NCBI RefSeq assembly: GCF_036250675.1
Contig: NZ_CP109592.1
Coordinates: forward strand, 5,332,001-5,396,000
Origin: Streptomyces sp. NBC_01689
GTDB lineage: Bacteria; Actinomycetota; Actinomycetes; Streptomycetales; Streptomycetaceae
DNA: 64,000 bases
Direction: 5' to 3'
Part shown: one piece after another, positions 1 to 8,995 of the stretch
Layout: each line of letters begins with the position of its first letter
Position numbering within the stretch: the first letter of the stretch is position 1
The notes under the pieces: model-generated
Told to the model about the DNA's origin: nothing
The model's input: only the letters and a program-made list of their open reading frames with translations
The model's database searches: none
Program-made: the position numbers and the translations under genes

Positions 1-220
1 GACGGCGGCCCTCGACGCGCGTGGCGATGACGTAGGTGCCGAGCAGGAAGAGGATCGCGGCGATCAGGCCCCACTGGACCTTGCTGTCCAGGCCGCCTGC
101 CAGGCCGATGCCCACGGCCACGACGACGGCGCCCGCGGCGATGGCCCAGGAGGACCACTTGGGGAGGTTGCCGCCGCGAAGCGTGCTGGTGCGCTTGTGG
201 GTGGCGGGTGCGGTGCTCAT
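1..220 (-). CDS. pstA: Phosphate ABC transporter permease PstA, N-terminal part
   Basis: This is the N-terminal 73 codons of the second membrane subunit of the high-affinity phosphate importer; the gene runs off the left edge. The visible part begins MSTAPATHKRTSTLRGG and contains two hydrophobic segments, around residues 24-42 and 50-65. The ATG overlaps the pstC stop codon by four bases (ATGA), so the two genes are translationally coupled. Identification rests mainly on this position after pstS and pstC, because the conserved permease core lies outside the window. Confidence 0.85.
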   Translation of the reverse strand, partial: MSTAPATHKRTSTLRGGNLPKWSSWAIAAGAVVVAVGIGLAGGLDSKVQWGLIAAILFLLGTYVIATRVEGRR

Positions 221-1224
221 GCGTTGGCCCCCGAGTACTCCTTGCGGCGGTTGATGATGATGCGTGCGCCGCCGTTGACCAGCAGGGTGATGACGAACAG
301 GACGAGACCCGAGGCGATCAGGGCGTCCTGGCCGAACGGGGTGGCCTCGTTGAACTTGCTCGCGATGTTCTGCGCGAACGTGCCGCCGCCCGGGTCGAGC
401 AGGCTGGCGTTGATCTCGAAGGTCGGGGAGAGGACCGTGGCGACGGCCATCGTCTCGCCGAGCGCGCGGCCGAGGCCCAGCATCGAGGCGGAGATCACGC
501 CGGAGCGGCCGAAGGGCAGCACCGACATGCGGATGACCTCCCAGCGGGTGGCTCCGAGGGCCAGCGCGGCCTCCTGGTGCATCTGCGGCGCCTGGCGGAA
601 GACCTCACGGCTCACGTTCGTGATGATCGGAATGATCATGATCGCGAGGAGGATGCCGACGGCGAGCATCGAGCGGGGCGCTCCGCCCTGCCACTCGAAG
701 ATGCCGGTCCAGCCGAAGTAGTGGTCGAGCCAGCCGAACAGGCCGTTCAGATGCGGTACGAGGACGATGGCGCCCCAGAGGCCGTACACGATCGAGGGGA
801 CGGCGGCCAGCAGGTCGATCACGTACGCGATGGGTCCGCCGAGCTTGCGCGGCGCGTAGTGCGTGATGAACAGGGCGATGCCGACCGAGACCGGGACCGC
901 GAGGGCCATGGCGATGATCGCGGAGACCACCGTGCCGAAGGCCAGCACCGCGATGCCGAAGCTCGCCGGTTCGAGGTTGGTGTTCCACTCGAACGTGGTG
1001 AGGAAGTTGCCGTGGTCCTTGCTGATCGCGTTCGCGGCGCGATAGGTGAGGAAGGCCGCGATGGCGGCCATGATCACCAGGAGCAGGATGCCGGACCCGC
1101 GGGAGAGGCCGATGAAGACCCGGTCTCCGGTGGGGGAGGCGCCCTGGTCGGCGATCTTCGTGCCGACGGCGGAAGTCTGTGGGGTGGGAGGTGGTGCTTC
1201 GGTGTTCTGCGTCGTTATGTCCAT
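217..1224 (-). CDS. pstC: Phosphate ABC transporter permease PstC
   Basis: Membrane subunit of the PstSCAB phosphate importer, 335 residues. After a cytoplasmic N-terminal stretch there are about six membrane segments (for example near IADQG...LLLVIMAAIAAFLTY and IIAMALAVPVSVGIALFI). The permease-type coupling loop EAALALGATRWEVIR sits between later helices and should contact the ATPase PstB. I chose the ATG at 1224 because GGAG lies seven bases upstream; an open frame extends further to 1317 but would run through a strong hairpin and lacks a ribosome site. It is separated from pstS by that hairpin and overlaps pstA by four bases. Confidence 0.95.
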   Translation of the reverse strand: MDITTQNTEAPPPTPQTSAVGTKIADQGASPTGDRVFIGLSRGSGILLLVIMAAIAAFLTYRAANAISKDHGNFLTTFEWNTNLEPASFGIAVLAFGTVVSAIIAMALAVPVSVGIALFITHYAPRKLGGPIAYVIDLLAAVPSIVYGLWGAIVLVPHLNGLFGWLDHYFGWTGIFEWQGGAPRSMLAVGILLAIMIIPIITNVSREVFRQAPQMHQEAALALGATRWEVIRMSVLPFGRSGVISASMLGLGRALGETMAVATVLSPTFEINASLLDPGGGTFAQNIASKFNEATPFGQDALIASGLVLFVITLLVNGGARIIINRRKEYSGANA

Positions 1225-1286
1225 CAGGATTCTCCGGTCTGCGGAACCGTAAGGGGTGGCGGCTCCAGGCGGCGGTGCACCGGACG

Positions 1287-1317
1287 GTGCGGCCCGCCTC
1301 GGCGAGGCGGGCCGCAC
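1287..1317 (-). terminator. Hairpin between pstS and pstC
   Basis: A perfect inverted repeat with 14-bp arms (GTGCGGCCCGCCTC and its complement) and a three-base loop lies eight bases after the pstS stop codon and about 60 bases before pstC. No T-run follows. It probably acts as a partial terminator or as a 3' stabiliser of the pstS message, so that the binding protein is made in excess over the membrane subunits. Confidence 0.7.
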
Positions 1318-1324
1318 ACTCAGG

Positions 1325-2464
1325 TCAGCTCAGGTTCGAGACGGCGGCGCGAACCTTGGTGATGATCTCGGCGGGGATCGGCGCGTACTGCGCGTCGGTC
1401 AGAAGCTTCTGACCGTCCTCGCTCGCGATGTAGTTGAGGAAGGCCTTCGTGGCGGGCAGGGTGTCCGCCTTGTTGCCCTTCTCGCAGACGATCTCGTAGG
1501 TGACCAGGGTGAGCGGGTAGGCGCCCTCCTCGGTCGGCTTGTAGTTCAGGCCGAGGGACAGGTCGTTGCCGGTGCCCTTGACCTCGGCGGTGGCGATGGC
1601 CTTGGTGGCGTTCTCGACGCTGGCCTTGACCGGGGTGGCGGCGTCCGTCTTGAGGTCCACGGTGCTGATGCCGTCAGCGGCGTAGGAGAGCTCGAAGTAG
1701 GAGATCGCGCCGGCGGTCTGCTTCACCTGCTGGGCGAGACCGGAGGAACCCTGAGCGGACTGGCCGCCCTTGGCCTGCCACGCCTTGCCGCCGGAGTAGT
1801 TCCAGTCGGACGGGGCGACGGCCTTCAGGTACTTGGTGAAGTTGTCCGTGGTGCCGGACTCGTCCGAGCGGTGGAACGCCTGGATCTTGGTGCTGGGCAG
1901 CTTCGCGGTGGTGTTCAGCTTCGCGATCGCCGGGTCGTTCCACTTGGTGATCTTGCCGTCGAAGATCTTGGCGATGGTGGACGCGTCGAGGACGAGGCCG
2001 TCCACGCCCGGCAGGTTGTAACCGATCGCGATCGGGCCGCCGACCATCGGGAGGTCGATGGCCGGGTTGCCGCCACAGGCCTTCGCGGCCGCGGAGACCT
2101 CTTCGGGCTTCAGCGGGGAGTCCGAACCGGCGAACGCGGTCTGGCCCTGCGTGAACGCCGTCACACCGGCACCCGAACCGGTCGGGTTGTAGTTGATCTG
2201 GACGCCGGAGCAGGCCTGGGTGAACTGCTTCACCCACGCGTCGATGGCGTTCTTCTGCGCGGAGGATCCGGAGGCCTGCAGCTGGCCCTTGGCGTCGTCG
2301 CACTTGATGGCGCTGCTGTTGCTGGTGGCGGCGGAGGTCGCCTTGTCGCCACCGCTCTTGCTGCCGGTGTCGTCCGAGCCGCACGCCGTGAGGGCCAGGG
2401 CGCCGGAGACGGCGACGGCACCGAGCGAGAGGGCGCGAAGCCGGTTCTTGCGCTGAAGCTTCAC
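1325..2464 (-). CDS. pstS: Phosphate-binding lipoprotein PstS
   Basis: Extracytoplasmic phosphate-binding lipoprotein of the Pst importer, 379 residues. The start is a GTG at 2464 giving MKLQRKNRLRALSLGAVAVS, a signal peptide that ends in the lipobox LTAC followed by GSDD. Family features include the GSGAGVTAFTQGQTAFAGSD segment region with its phosphate-contacting Ser/Gly residues, DLPMVGGPIAIGYN, and SDESGTTDNF. A frame open to 2566 exists, but the signal peptide and the upstream purine stretch AGGAA support the GTG. A PHO box lies about 125-170 bases upstream, so PhoP control under phosphate starvation is expected. Confidence 0.96.
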   Translation of the reverse strand: MKLQRKNRLRALSLGAVAVSGALALTACGSDDTGSKSGGDKATSAATSNSSAIKCDDAKGQLQASGSSAQKNAIDAWVKQFTQACSGVQINYNPTGSGAGVTAFTQGQTAFAGSDSPLKPEEVSAAAKACGGNPAIDLPMVGGPIAIGYNLPGVDGLVLDASTIAKIFDGKITKWNDPAIAKLNTTAKLPSTKIQAFHRSDESGTTDNFTKYLKAVAPSDWNYSGGKAWQAKGGQSAQGSSGLAQQVKQTAGAISYFELSYAADGISTVDLKTDAATPVKASVENATKAIATAEVKGTGNDLSLGLNYKPTEEGAYPLTLVTYEIVCEKGNKADTLPATKAFLNYIASEDGQKLLTDAQYAPIPAEIITKVRAAVSNLS

Positions 2465-2589
2465 TTTTCGGGAGTTCCTTCCAGGAGCCGCCGTCGAGTG
2501 GCGGCGTGCGAAGTCGGTGGTAGGCGGAGGTCGTGTCCCGGGGCCTGCCCGGGACGCGGTCCGCACCGCGTAAGGCCGAAATTAGGCAG

Positions 2590-2633
2590 AACAGGTGAAG
2601 GCGCCGATGGCCATAAGTGAACGGAGGGTGAAC
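2590..2633 (-). promoter_or_regulatory. PHO box (PhoP operator) of pstS
   Basis: Read on the minus strand there are two adjacent 11-bp direct repeats, GTTCACCCTCC and GTTCACTTATG (2633 to 2612), which fit the Streptomyces PhoP repeat unit GTTCACC. A third partial unit, CTTCACCTGTT (2600-2590), follows in the same 11-bp phase after one degenerate unit. PhoP~P binding here would activate pstS. The remaining sequence up to the Nudix gene (2634-2919) shows no other feature. Confidence 0.85.
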
Positions 2634-2919
2634 CCCTGCGGACGGTGCGGTGAGGTCACGGAACGCTTACGCCGAGGACACAGGGCGGTTTCCGACAACT
2701 CGGGTCGCATGGGTAACTCCAGGCAACCGGGCGCAATCATTCAGGTTTCGCGGCGGGGCGGTGGGACGGCGGGCGCGCGCATGCGGAGCGACGGTCCCGG
2801 TGCTCAGGGGCGCGGTCGCGCGTGCCGGCCCCACCACGGCCCGCGTACCCGGCCCGCACGGAGACCTGCGTACGGGGACGTCCGTACGGGGGCGTCTGCA
2901 CGGAGGCGTCCGCACCGGC

Positions 2920-3339
2920 CTACGCCAGGTGCAGCGAGTGCAGCAGGGCGTCGACCAGGTCGCGGTCCCTGGGCTGGGTCAGGCGGTGCCGGGCCGCGGT
3001 GGGCGGGAGCCACAGGACGCGGTCGACCTCGCTGTTCGGCCGGAAGCAGCCGTCCGCCGCCTCGGCCGCCCAGTAGCGGACCTCTTTGGCGCGCCCGCCG
3101 ACGAGATACCCGAGGGTGGGCAGGTCCGCGCCCGGCACCGCGGTGTACCCCGTCTCCTCCTCGACCTCCCGCAGCGCGCCCGCCAGGGCGTCCTCGGCGC
3201 GCTTGAGCTTGCCCTTCGGATGCGACCAGTCGTCGTACTTCGGCCGGTGGACCAGACAGACCTCGAGCTCGCCGTCCACGGGCGAGCGGCGCCACAGGAC
3301 GCAGCCCGCCGCCCGGATGATGTCGGTGCCGCCGGTCAT
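2920..3339 (-). CDS. Nudix hydrolase, MutT1-like
   Basis: A 139-residue Nudix protein that should hydrolyse a nucleoside diphosphate linked to another group. The full Nudix box GX5EX7REUXEEXGU is present from about residue 42, with REVEEETGY as its core. The N-terminus (RAAGCVLWRR) and KYDDWSHPKGK segment resemble the Nudix half of mycobacterial MutT1, but the C-terminal histidine-phosphatase half is absent. The ATG follows GGGAGG by four to five bases. It is ten bases after the CHAD gene and is presumably the last gene of the ppk operon, which links it to polyphosphate or oxidised or alarmone nucleotide turnover; the substrate cannot be read from sequence. Confidence 0.9.
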   Translation of the reverse strand: MTGGTDIIRAAGCVLWRRSPVDGELEVCLVHRPKYDDWSHPKGKLKRAEDALAGALREVEEETGYTAVPGADLPTLGYLVGGRAKEVRYWAAEAADGCFRPNSEVDRVLWLPPTAARHRLTQPRDRDLVDALLHSLHLA

Positions 3340-3349
3340 GGGGCCTCCC

Positions 3350-4435
3350 TCAGGGGGTGCGTACGGCTTCCTTCTGCCAGCTCTGCTGGAACGCGAAGCG
3401 GGCCGCCTCCACCTCGTGCCGCTGGTCCGCGTGGAGCACGCCGAGCGCGTACGCGGTCGCCGGGGCGATACGGGGGGTGCGGGCCGCCGACGCCGCGGCC
3501 GCGGCCGCCTCCGCCGCGTCCCGGTGCCGGTCGAGGGCCTGTCCCGCGCCGAGCAGCCGTGCGTCGGAGGGGACGCCCTCCTGGTGCAGGCACTCGCGCG
3601 CGTAGCGGTGCAGCCGCAGCAGCAGCCGGACCTGGTGCCAGGGCGCGTCCTGGGGATGGGGAGCGGCGTCCGCGGAGAGGCCGTGCACGAGAGCCTCCGC
3701 GTTGTACGGATGGCCCGCGGTGAGCAGGGGCAGCGCGGCGACCGCGTCGACGAGCCGGTCCTGCGCGGCGGACGCGAGCGGGCGCAGGTCGGCGGCGGTG
3801 GCCGCCGTGGTGAGCGGCACCTCGCTCGCGAGCACGGCGACGCTGTCCGCGACGGCGTGGAAGCGGGAGGAGCCCAGCGCCTGGAGTGCCGCCGAGTGCG
3901 CCCGGGTGCGGGCCAGGGTCAGCTGGCGGTCGAGCAGCGCGCCCGCCTTCGCCGCACCGATCGTCAGATGGCCCTTGGCCGGGACGTCGGCGCCGCCGGC
4001 GGCCTGGGTGGGGAATCCGGTCGGACCCGAGAGCCGGTTCAGCGCGCCGAGCAGCCGCTCCAGCCGCGCCGCGTAGGCGTGCTCGCGGGCCAGCGTGCCC
4101 GACAGCCAGGCGAGTTCGGGACGCATCCCCTCCGACCAGTCCGGGTCGAGGAGAGGCCGGAAGGTGTGCAGGGTGCCGCTGATGCGGCGGGCCGAGCGGC
4201 GCAGGGCACGCGCCGCGTCGACCGACTCCGACGAGCCGCCCGCCGCGGCGCCGGTCTCCCGGTGCTGCCGCAGCGAGCGGAGGAACTCCGTGGCCTGGTC
4301 CCGCAGATAGCCCGCGAGGACCTCGCCGACGGGCGTACCGCCCTGCTCACGGGTCTCCCGCCGGTCGGGCGGTGCCGCGAGCCGGGGTGGGGACCCGGCC
4401 GTGGGGTCGGTGGGGTCAAGGTGTCGCTGTGCCAC
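3350..4435 (-). CDS. CHAD domain protein (polyphosphate-binding)
   Basis: A 361-residue, mostly helical, Arg/Lys/His-rich protein of the CHAD family, whose members bind inorganic polyphosphate. Basic conserved positions are visible in [20 protein letters not shown], in [13 protein letters not shown] and in [15 protein letters not shown]. The GTG start at 4435 lies inside the last codons of ppk and is preceded by GGAGG with seven bases of spacing, which makes translational coupling very likely. There is no TTM/CYTH domain, unlike many CHAD proteins. Its position between ppk and a Nudix gene fits a protein that binds the product of PPK. Confidence 0.9.
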   Translation of the reverse strand: MAQRHLDPTDPTAGSPPRLAAPPDRRETREQGGTPVGEVLAGYLRDQATEFLRSLRQHRETGAAAGGSSESVDAARALRRSARRISGTLHTFRPLLDPDWSEGMRPELAWLSGTLAREHAYAARLERLLGALNRLSGPTGFPTQAAGGADVPAKGHLTIGAAKAGALLDRQLTLARTRAHSAALQALGSSRFHAVADSVAVLASEVPLTTAATAADLRPLASAAQDRLVDAVAALPLLTAGHPYNAEALVHGLSADAAPHPQDAPWHQVRLLLRLHRYARECLHQEGVPSDARLLGAGQALDRHRDAAEAAAAAASAARTPRIAPATAYALGVLHADQRHEVEAARFAFQQSWQKEAVRTP

Positions 4436-6647
4436 GCCGGCGCCTCCGGGCGTCTATGAGCATCTCCTGGACGTTCCGCAGCGGTTGGCCATCCTGGTCG
4501 GTCGCGTGCCGGGTCCATTCGCCGTCCGGGCCCAGGTGCCAGGAGGCGGTGGTGTCCGACATCCCGGTCTCGAACAGCCGGCTGAGGGCTGCCCGGTGGG
4601 CCGGGTCGGTGATCCTGACGAGGGCCTCGATCCGCCGGTCGAGGTTGCGGTGCATCATGTCGGCGCTGCCGATCCACACCTCGGGTTCGCCGCCGTTGCC
4701 GAACGCGAAGACCCGTGAGTGTTCCAGGAAGCGGCCGAGCACGGACCGGACCCGTATGTTTTCGGACAGGCCGGTGACGCCGGGCCGGACCGCGCAGATG
4801 CCACGCACCCACACGTCGACGGGGACCCCGGCCTGGGACGCGCGGTACAGCGCGTCGATGATCGCCTCGTCCACCATCGAGTTGCACTTGATGCGGACGT
4901 AGGCGGGCCGTCCGGCGTTGTGGTGCTGGACTTCCTTGTTGATCCGCGCGATCAGGCCGTCGCGCAGGGACTTGGGGGCGACCAGGAGCCGGCGGTAGGT
5001 CTCGCGGCGGGAGTAGCCGGAGAGCCGGTTGAAGAGGTCGGAGAGGTCCGCGCCGACCTGCGGGTCGGCGGTGAGCAGTCCGAGGTCCTCGTACAGCCGG
5101 GCGGTCTTGGGGTGGTAGTTGCCCGTGCCGACGTGGCTGTAGCGGCGCAGGGTGTCGCCCTCCTGCCGGACCACCAGCGACAGCTTGCAGTGGGTCTTCA
5201 GCCCGACGAGCCCGTACACGACGTGGCAGCCGGACTCCTCCAGCTTCCTGGCCCACTTGATGTTGGCCTGTTCGTCGAAGCGTGCCTTGATCTCGACGAG
5301 GACGAGGACCTGCTTGCCGGACTCGGCGGCGTCTATCAGCGCGTCGACGATGGGCGAGTCGCCCGACGTCCGGTACAGCGTCTGCTTGATCGCCAGAACG
5401 TCCGGGTCGCTCGCCGCCTGCTCCAGGAAGGCCTGGACGGAGGTGGAGAACGAGTCGTACGGGTGGTGCAGCAGGACGTCGCGCTCGCGCAGGGCGGCGA
5501 AGATGTCGGGCGCGGACGCCGACTCGACCTCCGCGAGGTCGCGGTGGGTGCCCGCGATGAACTTCGGGTACTTCAGCTCGGGCCGGTCGAGGGCGCCGAT
5601 GCCGAACAGGCCGGTGAGGTCCAGCGGGCCCGGCAGCGGGTACACCTCGGCCTCGGAGATCTTCAGTTCCCGTACCAACAGGTCGAGGACGTACCGGTCG
5701 ATGGACTCCTCGACCTCCAGGCGCACCGGCGGCCCGAAGCGGCGCCGCATGAGCTCCTTCTCCAGCGCCTGGAGCAGGTTCTCGGTGTCGTCCTCCTCGA
5801 CCTCGAGGTCCTCGTTGCGGGTGAGGCGGAAGGTGTGGTGCTCCAGCACCTCCATGCCCGGGAAGAGCTCCTCCAGGTGTGCCGCGATCACGTCCTCGAT
5901 GGGGACGTAGCGGTCCGGGGAGGCCTCCAGGAAGCGGGAGAGCAGCGGCGGGACCTTGACGCGCGCGAAGTGGCGGTGGCCGCTCACCGGGTTGCGCACC
6001 ACCACGGCCAGGTTCAGGGACAGGCCGGAGATGTACGGGAAGGGGTGCGCGGGGTCGACGGCCAGCGGGGTGAGGACCGGGAAGATCTGGTGCCGGAAGA
6101 GCGTGAAGAGGCGGGCCTGCTCCTTCTCGGTGAGCTCGCTCCAGCGGACCAGGTGGATGCCCTCCTCCGCGAGCGCGGGGGCGACGTCCTCCTGGTAGCA
6201 GGCCGCGTGCCGGGCCATGAGCTCGCGCGAGCGGGCCCAGATCATCTCCAGGACCTCGCGCGGCTGCAGGCCGGAGGCGGACTTGGTGGCGACGCCGGTC
6301 GCGATGCGGCGCTTGAGGCCGGCCACCCGGACCATGAAGAACTCGTCCAGGTTGCTGGCGAAGATCGCCAGGAACTTGGCCCGTTCGAGGAGCGGTGTGC
6401 TCGGGTCCTCGGCGAGTTCCAGGACGCGTTCGTTGAACGCCAGCCAGCTGCGTTCCCGGTCCAGGAACCGGCCCTGCGGGAGCTGGATGCCGTCCTGCAC
6501 CGTGTCCTCGTACGCGTCGAGGTCGGCGTCGAGGTCGGGCTCCAGGTCGGAGACGTTGGCGGCGACGGTGTGCGGCCGGTGCGCGGCGATGGAACCGACG
6601 GACGGCTGCGGGTGCTGGACCTGTGCCTGGGCGCTGGGCTGGTTCAT
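4416..6647 (-). CDS. ppk: Polyphosphate kinase PPK1
   Basis: Makes polyphosphate from ATP reversibly. The 743-residue form starting [10 protein letters not shown] carries the complete PPK1 architecture: N-terminal segment with [17 protein letters not shown], head domain, and two C-terminal catalytic domains. The phospho-acceptor histidine is in [10 protein letters not shown] (about residue 505) and the second conserved histidine is in [10 protein letters not shown] (about 666). I chose the ATG at 6647, which has GGAAG upstream, but an ATG at 6851 would add 68 residues and cannot be excluded. The message probably continues into the CHAD and Nudix genes. I did not find a convincing PHO box upstream. 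Confidence 0.95.
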   Translation of the reverse strand: MNQPSAQAQVQHPQPSVGSIAAHRPHTVAANVSDLEPDLDADLDAYEDTVQDGIQLPQGRFLDRERSWLAFNERVLELAEDPSTPLLERAKFLAIFASNLDEFFMVRVAGLKRRIATGVATKSASGLQPREVLEMIWARSRELMARHAACYQEDVAPALAEEGIHLVRWSELTEKEQARLFTLFRHQIFPVLTPLAVDPAHPFPYISGLSLNLAVVVRNPVSGHRHFARVKVPPLLSRFLEASPDRYVPIEDVIAAHLEELFPGMEVLEHHTFRLTRNEDLEVEEDDTENLLQALEKELMRRRFGPPVRLEVEESIDRYVLDLLVRELKISEAEVYPLPGPLDLTGLFGIGALDRPELKYPKFIAGTHRDLAEVESASAPDIFAALRERDVLLHHPYDSFSTSVQAFLEQAASDPDVLAIKQTLYRTSGDSPIVDALIDAAESGKQVLVLVEIKARFDEQANIKWARKLEESGCHVVYGLVGLKTHCKLSLVVRQEGDTLRRYSHVGTGNYHPKTARLYEDLGLLTADPQVGADLSDLFNRLSGYSRRETYRRLLVAPKSLRDGLIARINKEVQHHNAGRPAYVRIKCNSMVDEAIIDALYRASQAGVPVDVWVRGICAVRPGVTGLSENIRVRSVLGRFLEHSRVFAFGNGGEPEVWIGSADMMHRNLDRRIEALVRITDPAHRAALSRLFETGMSDTTASWHLGPDGEWTRHATDQDGQPLRNVQEMLIDARRRRRGTATP

Positions 6648-6950
6648 GGACCCATTCTTCCGCGCCGGACGGGAGACCGGCGCGTCGGAGCGGGCGGGCG
6701 GCAGCGCGGCGAGGCGGATGACGGCTCCGCGGCTCGCGGCGTCGTCCGGCCGGAGGTGTCCCCGGCGGGGCACGGACCCGGGTTCGTCCGCCGTCGACGG
6801 CTGGGGCTCGTTCTCCGGTGGAGGCGAAGGCTCTGGCACGGCGGGCTTCATTGGCTGAGCGTCGCAAGCCCGTCTGAATCGATGGTTACGGCGACATGAC
6901 GTGCGGGATATCGGGGGGCGGCTCCCGGACGTCCACCTCCGCGAGGGCCG

Positions 6951-6983
6951 CGTACGCCCCCGCGGCCTTCGCGGGGGCGTACG
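6951..6983 (-). terminator. Terminator of the minus-strand ABC exporter operon
   Basis: Perfect hairpin with 14-bp arms (CGTACGCCCCCGCG) and a GCCTT loop, 55 bases after the last permease stop codon and upstream of ppk. Rho-independent-like stem without a strong T-run, as is usual in Streptomyces. Confidence 0.75.
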
Positions 6984-7037
6984 GACAGGTCGTACGGGAG
7001 TTCCCGCCCCGTTGCCGTCGTGCGGGCCGGGCGGGGT

Positions 7038-7973
7038 CTACGCGGTGCGGCGGCGCAGCAGCCCGAAGGCGGCCGCGGTGGCCGCGCCGGCGACGGCGAG
7101 GACGATGCCGGTCTCCACCAGATGGAGGGGCCAGAAGTGGGAGCGCGGGTGGTAGACCGAGTAGTGCCCGGTGATCCCGTGGTCGGCGGCGCAGCGCCTG
7201 ATCCGGGCGGCCGTGCCGAGGCAGTGCCCGTAGTCGGGGTCCGCGATCCGGCGCCCGTGGACGAGCACCCCGCCCTCCAGCTGCCACGCGCCGTGCGGCG
7301 GCGGAACCTCGGTGGCGCCGGTCCGGGTGACCTTGGGCCACAGGTCGGCGCGGAGGCCCGCCAGGGTCCGGCTGAGCAGCAGCATCACCGCGAGGGTGGT
7401 GCCAAGGGCGGGCAGCGTGCGGCCGAGCAGCAGGCCGGCGAGGGCGCCGACGGCCAGCGCGCACAGGGCGTAGGCGAGGGTCGCGGGGCCCAGGGCGACG
7501 AAGGTGCTGACGTCGCTCCAGCCGTTGTCCAGCCGGTCCGGGTGGTTCGACCAGGTCCAGCGGAACATCGGTACGAGCACCGCGCAGCCGAGGGTGAGGA
7601 CCAGCGCGGGCACGGCGAGCTTGGCGGTCAGCCAGCGCACCGGGGACACCGACTGGGTCCAGGCGAGCCGTGCGGTGCCCGACTCCAGTTCACGGGCGAC
7701 CAGGGCGGCGCCCGCCCAGGCGGCCACGGCGTAGAAACAGCAGCACAGGACGACGGCGGCCCAGCGGACGGTGGTGCCGTAGTCGTCGGTGGCGGTGAGG
7801 AAGCAGGTGTCGTGGTGCGCGCAGTAGGCAAGCTCCGCCCGGGCCTTGTCGGCCTCGATCCCGACCGCCCACCCCAGGAGCCCGGCGACGGCGGCCACGA
7901 AGGCGCCCCACAGGGCCAGCGCCGGGCGGTGCACGCGCAGGACGGTCCAGGGGAGTCCGTCGACGGCGTTCAC
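7038..7973 (-). CDS. ABC-2 type transporter permease (second copy)
   Basis: A 311-residue membrane protein with about six hydrophobic segments, starting VNAVDGLPWTVLRVHRPALALWG. It shares its plan with the upstream permease: a long extracytoplasmic loop after helix 1, then ARELESGTARLAWTQSVSPVRWL, the cytoplasmic coupling motif seen in both, and a C-terminal SHFWPLHLVETGIVLAV. The GTG overlaps the preceding gene by four bases (GTGA) and GAGGAGG lies just upstream. Together with the other permease it should form a heterodimeric channel driven by the ATPase at 8992-9885. The exported substrate is unknown. Confidence 0.88.
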   Translation of the reverse strand: MNAVDGLPWTVLRVHRPALALWGAFVAAVAGLLGWAVGIEADKARAELAYCAHHDTCFLTATDDYGTTVRWAAVVLCCCFYAVAAWAGAALVARELESGTARLAWTQSVSPVRWLTAKLAVPALVLTLGCAVLVPMFRWTWSNHPDRLDNGWSDVSTFVALGPATLAYALCALAVGALAGLLLGRTLPALGTTLAVMLLLSRTLAGLRADLWPKVTRTGATEVPPPHGAWQLEGGVLVHGRRIADPDYGHCLGTAARIRRCAADHGITGHYSVYHPRSHFWPLHLVETGIVLAVAGAATAAAFGLLRRRTA

Positions 7974-8995
7974 CGGCGGCCCTCCTCGGGGGTGGGGCCG
8001 GTCTGCCGGGTCAGCAGCCGGAAGGCGGCGAGGACGGCGAGCGCGGCGAGGGCGAGGACGATCCCGGTCGCGACCCACTGGAGGGGCCAGTAGTGGGAGT
8101 ACGGGTGGGAGTCGTTGTAGAAACTGACGGCGTGCAGTCTCGTGTACAGCTCGCGGCACTCGGTACTGAGGTCGCTGCCGCAGTACGGGTTGGCGAGCCG
8201 GCCTCCGGTGGAGGTGAGGAGGCCTTCGTCGACGGTGAGGCCGAGGCCCGTGGGGCCGTTGTGGCGCAGGCTGCTGACGGTCCGCACGGAGGGCCACAGG
8301 TGCGGTACGGCCAGGGCGGTGCCGACGCGGACGGCGGCCGTGCAGAGCACCGAGAGGGCGAGGGCGGCCAGCGAGCGGCGCAGCGCGAGGCCGGTCAGCG
8401 CGCCGACGGCCAGCCCGAACAGGGCGAAGGCGACGGTGGTCGGGCCGTTGGCGTGGAAGACGAGGACGTCGGTCCAGTCCTTGGCGGTGTCGATCCGGCC
8501 CTGGCTGCGGCGCCAGGTCCGCTGGTGCAGCAGGACCAGCAGGCTCGTCCCGGCGGTGACGAGCACGGCCGGGAGGGCCAGCTTGACCGTGAGCCAGCGG
8601 GCCGGGGAGACGGACTGGGTCCAGGAGAGCTGTGCGGTGCCGGTCTCCATCTCGCGGCCGGTCAGCGACGCGCCCGCCCACGCGGCGACGAGGAACGGGA
8701 CGAAGGTCACCGCGAGGGTGGCGTACTGGGAGACGGACTTGTAGGTGAGGATCGCGTCCTGGTCGTAGGCGCAGGAGGCCTCACGGCAGCGGTCGTACTG
8801 CCGCCACGCGGTGGCCGCCGCGTCCATCGCCGGGCCGTGCAGCCACAGCAGCAGGGCCGTGAGGACCACGAACAGGCCGGCTCCGGCGTACAGGGCCGGG
8901 CGGTGCAGCCGCAGCAGCGTGCGGACCAGGCCGCGGGTGGCGGACGGGCGGCGGACGGGGGGCGCCGGGGTGCCGGCGGTGGCGAGGGCGGTCAT
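7970..8995 (-). CDS. ABC-2 type transporter permease (first copy)
   Basis: A 341-residue permease with six predicted helices and the signature GREMETGTAQLSWTQSVSPARWL in common with the next gene, so the two arose by duplication. The N-terminus MTALATAGTPAPPVRRPSA is cytoplasmic, and a large loop with cysteines (CREASCAYD) faces outward. Its ATG (8995) overlaps the upstream ATPase stop codon (8992) by four bases. The last residues (TGPTPEEGRR) overlap the second permease. The operon order regulator-ATPase-permease-permease matches YtrA-controlled exporters. Confidence 0.88.
   Translation of the reverse strand: MTALATAGTPAPPVRRPSATRGLVRTLLRLHRPALYAGAGLFVVLTALLLWLHGPAMDAAATAWRQYDRCREASCAYDQDAILTYKSVSQYATLAVTFVPFLVAAWAGASLTGREMETGTAQLSWTQSVSPARWLTVKLALPAVLVTAGTSLLVLLHQRTWRRSQGRIDTAKDWTDVLVFHANGPTTVAFALFGLAVGALTGLALRRSLAALALSVLCTAAVRVGTALAVPHLWPSVRTVSSLRHNGPTGLGLTVDEGLLTSTGGRLANPYCGSDLSTECRELYTRLHAVSFYNDSHPYSHYWPLQWVATGIVLALAALAVLAAFRLLTRQTGPTPEEGRR

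Noticed and set aside
4719..6899. A 726-codon plus-strand open frame opposite ppk
   Set aside because: It is a shadow of the conserved ppk gene; high GC keeps antisense frames open. Its translation is low-complexity Gly/Val/Arg/Asp sequence without domains.
6840..6900. Possible PHO box before ppk
   Set aside because: Only one degenerate unit-like stretch is present; no second repeat in phase.
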